Assembly (NCBI GenBank): GCA_946002045.1
Contig: CAMFYM010000031.1
Span: 1 to 13,886 of the forward strand
Direction: 5' to 3'
Length of the DNA stretch: 13,886 nt
From: an uncultured Clostridia bacterium
GTDB taxonomy: Bacteria; Bacillota; Clostridia; Oscillospirales; Acutalibacteraceae
Shown: positions 13,846 to 13,886 of the stretch, piece after piece
Numbering within the stretch: position 1 is the first letter of the stretch
How the letters are laid out: the number at the start of each line of letters is the position of its first letter
Program-made: the position numbers and the translations under genes
Notes under the pieces: model-generated
What the model was told of the DNA's origin: nothing
The model's input: the letters and a program-made list of their open reading frames with translations, nothing else
Databases searched by the model: none

Positions 13846-13886
13846 CTGTCTCTTATACACATCTCCGAGCCCACGAGACGTAGAGG
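13846..13886. other. Nextera (Tn5) sequencing adapter, not genomic DNA
   Basis: Positions 13846-13864 are the 19-base Tn5 mosaic end as read through in Nextera libraries (CTGTCTCTTATACACATCT). Positions 13865-13879 (CCGAGCCCACGAGAC) continue the Illumina read-1 side adapter. The last seven bases, GTAGAGG, match the beginning of an i7 index (I recall N712 as GTAGAGGA). This is library construction sequence left on the contig end and should be trimmed. It is not a natural transposon end. Confidence 0.98.

Noticed and set aside
13846..13864. Natural Tn5/IS50 transposon end
   Set aside because: It is the engineered 19-base mosaic end followed directly by Illumina adapter and index sequence, with no transposase gene and no target duplication.

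Overview
The window is chromosomal housekeeping DNA from a low-GC Firmicute. A member of the Clostridia (Oscillospirales/Ruminococcaceae-like) fits best. I infer this from the gene order rimP-nusA-ylxR-ylxQ-infB-rbfA-nrnA-truB-ribF, a NusA without C-terminal repeats, AGGAGG ribosome binding sites, near-consensus TTGACA/TATAAT promoters and AT-rich intergenic DNA. The species cannot be fixed from the sequence. No mobile element, CRISPR array, tRNA or rRNA was seen.

Left part (1-4334): a minus-strand gene for a small membrane sugar-phosphate transferase (56-673) faces away from a plus-strand pair, a putative lipoprotein of unknown function (865-1464) and secA (1545-4286). Each of the three genes has a recognisable promoter. 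secA ends at a strong intrinsic terminator, which lies back to back with a minus-strand terminator at 4388-4418.

Middle (4388-5529): the compact rpsF-ssb-rpsR operon (ribosomal protein S6, single-strand DNA-binding protein, S18) reads leftwards from a perfect-consensus promoter. Its leader can form competing hairpins.

Right part (5549-13830): one long leftward operon of ten genes runs from rimP to a HAD phosphatase. It couples transcription elongation (NusA), ribosome maturation (RimP, RbfA), initiation (IF2), small RNA-binding proteins (YlxR, YlxQ), nanoRNA or cyclic dinucleotide turnover (NrnA), tRNA modification (TruB) and flavin cofactor synthesis (RibF). The genes overlap or are a few bases apart. 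A promoter and a strong leader hairpin precede rimP, and no terminator is visible after the last gene, so read-through into rpsF is plausible.

The last 41 bases (13846-13886) are not genomic. They match the Tn5 mosaic end plus Illumina Nextera adapter and the start of an index, so the natural sequence ends at about 13845. I found no convincing previously undescribed system. The points most worth a second look are the adapter, the alternative leader folds before rpsF, the nested hairpin before rimP, the altered HxGH motif of RibF, and the HAD gene embedded in the end of ribF.
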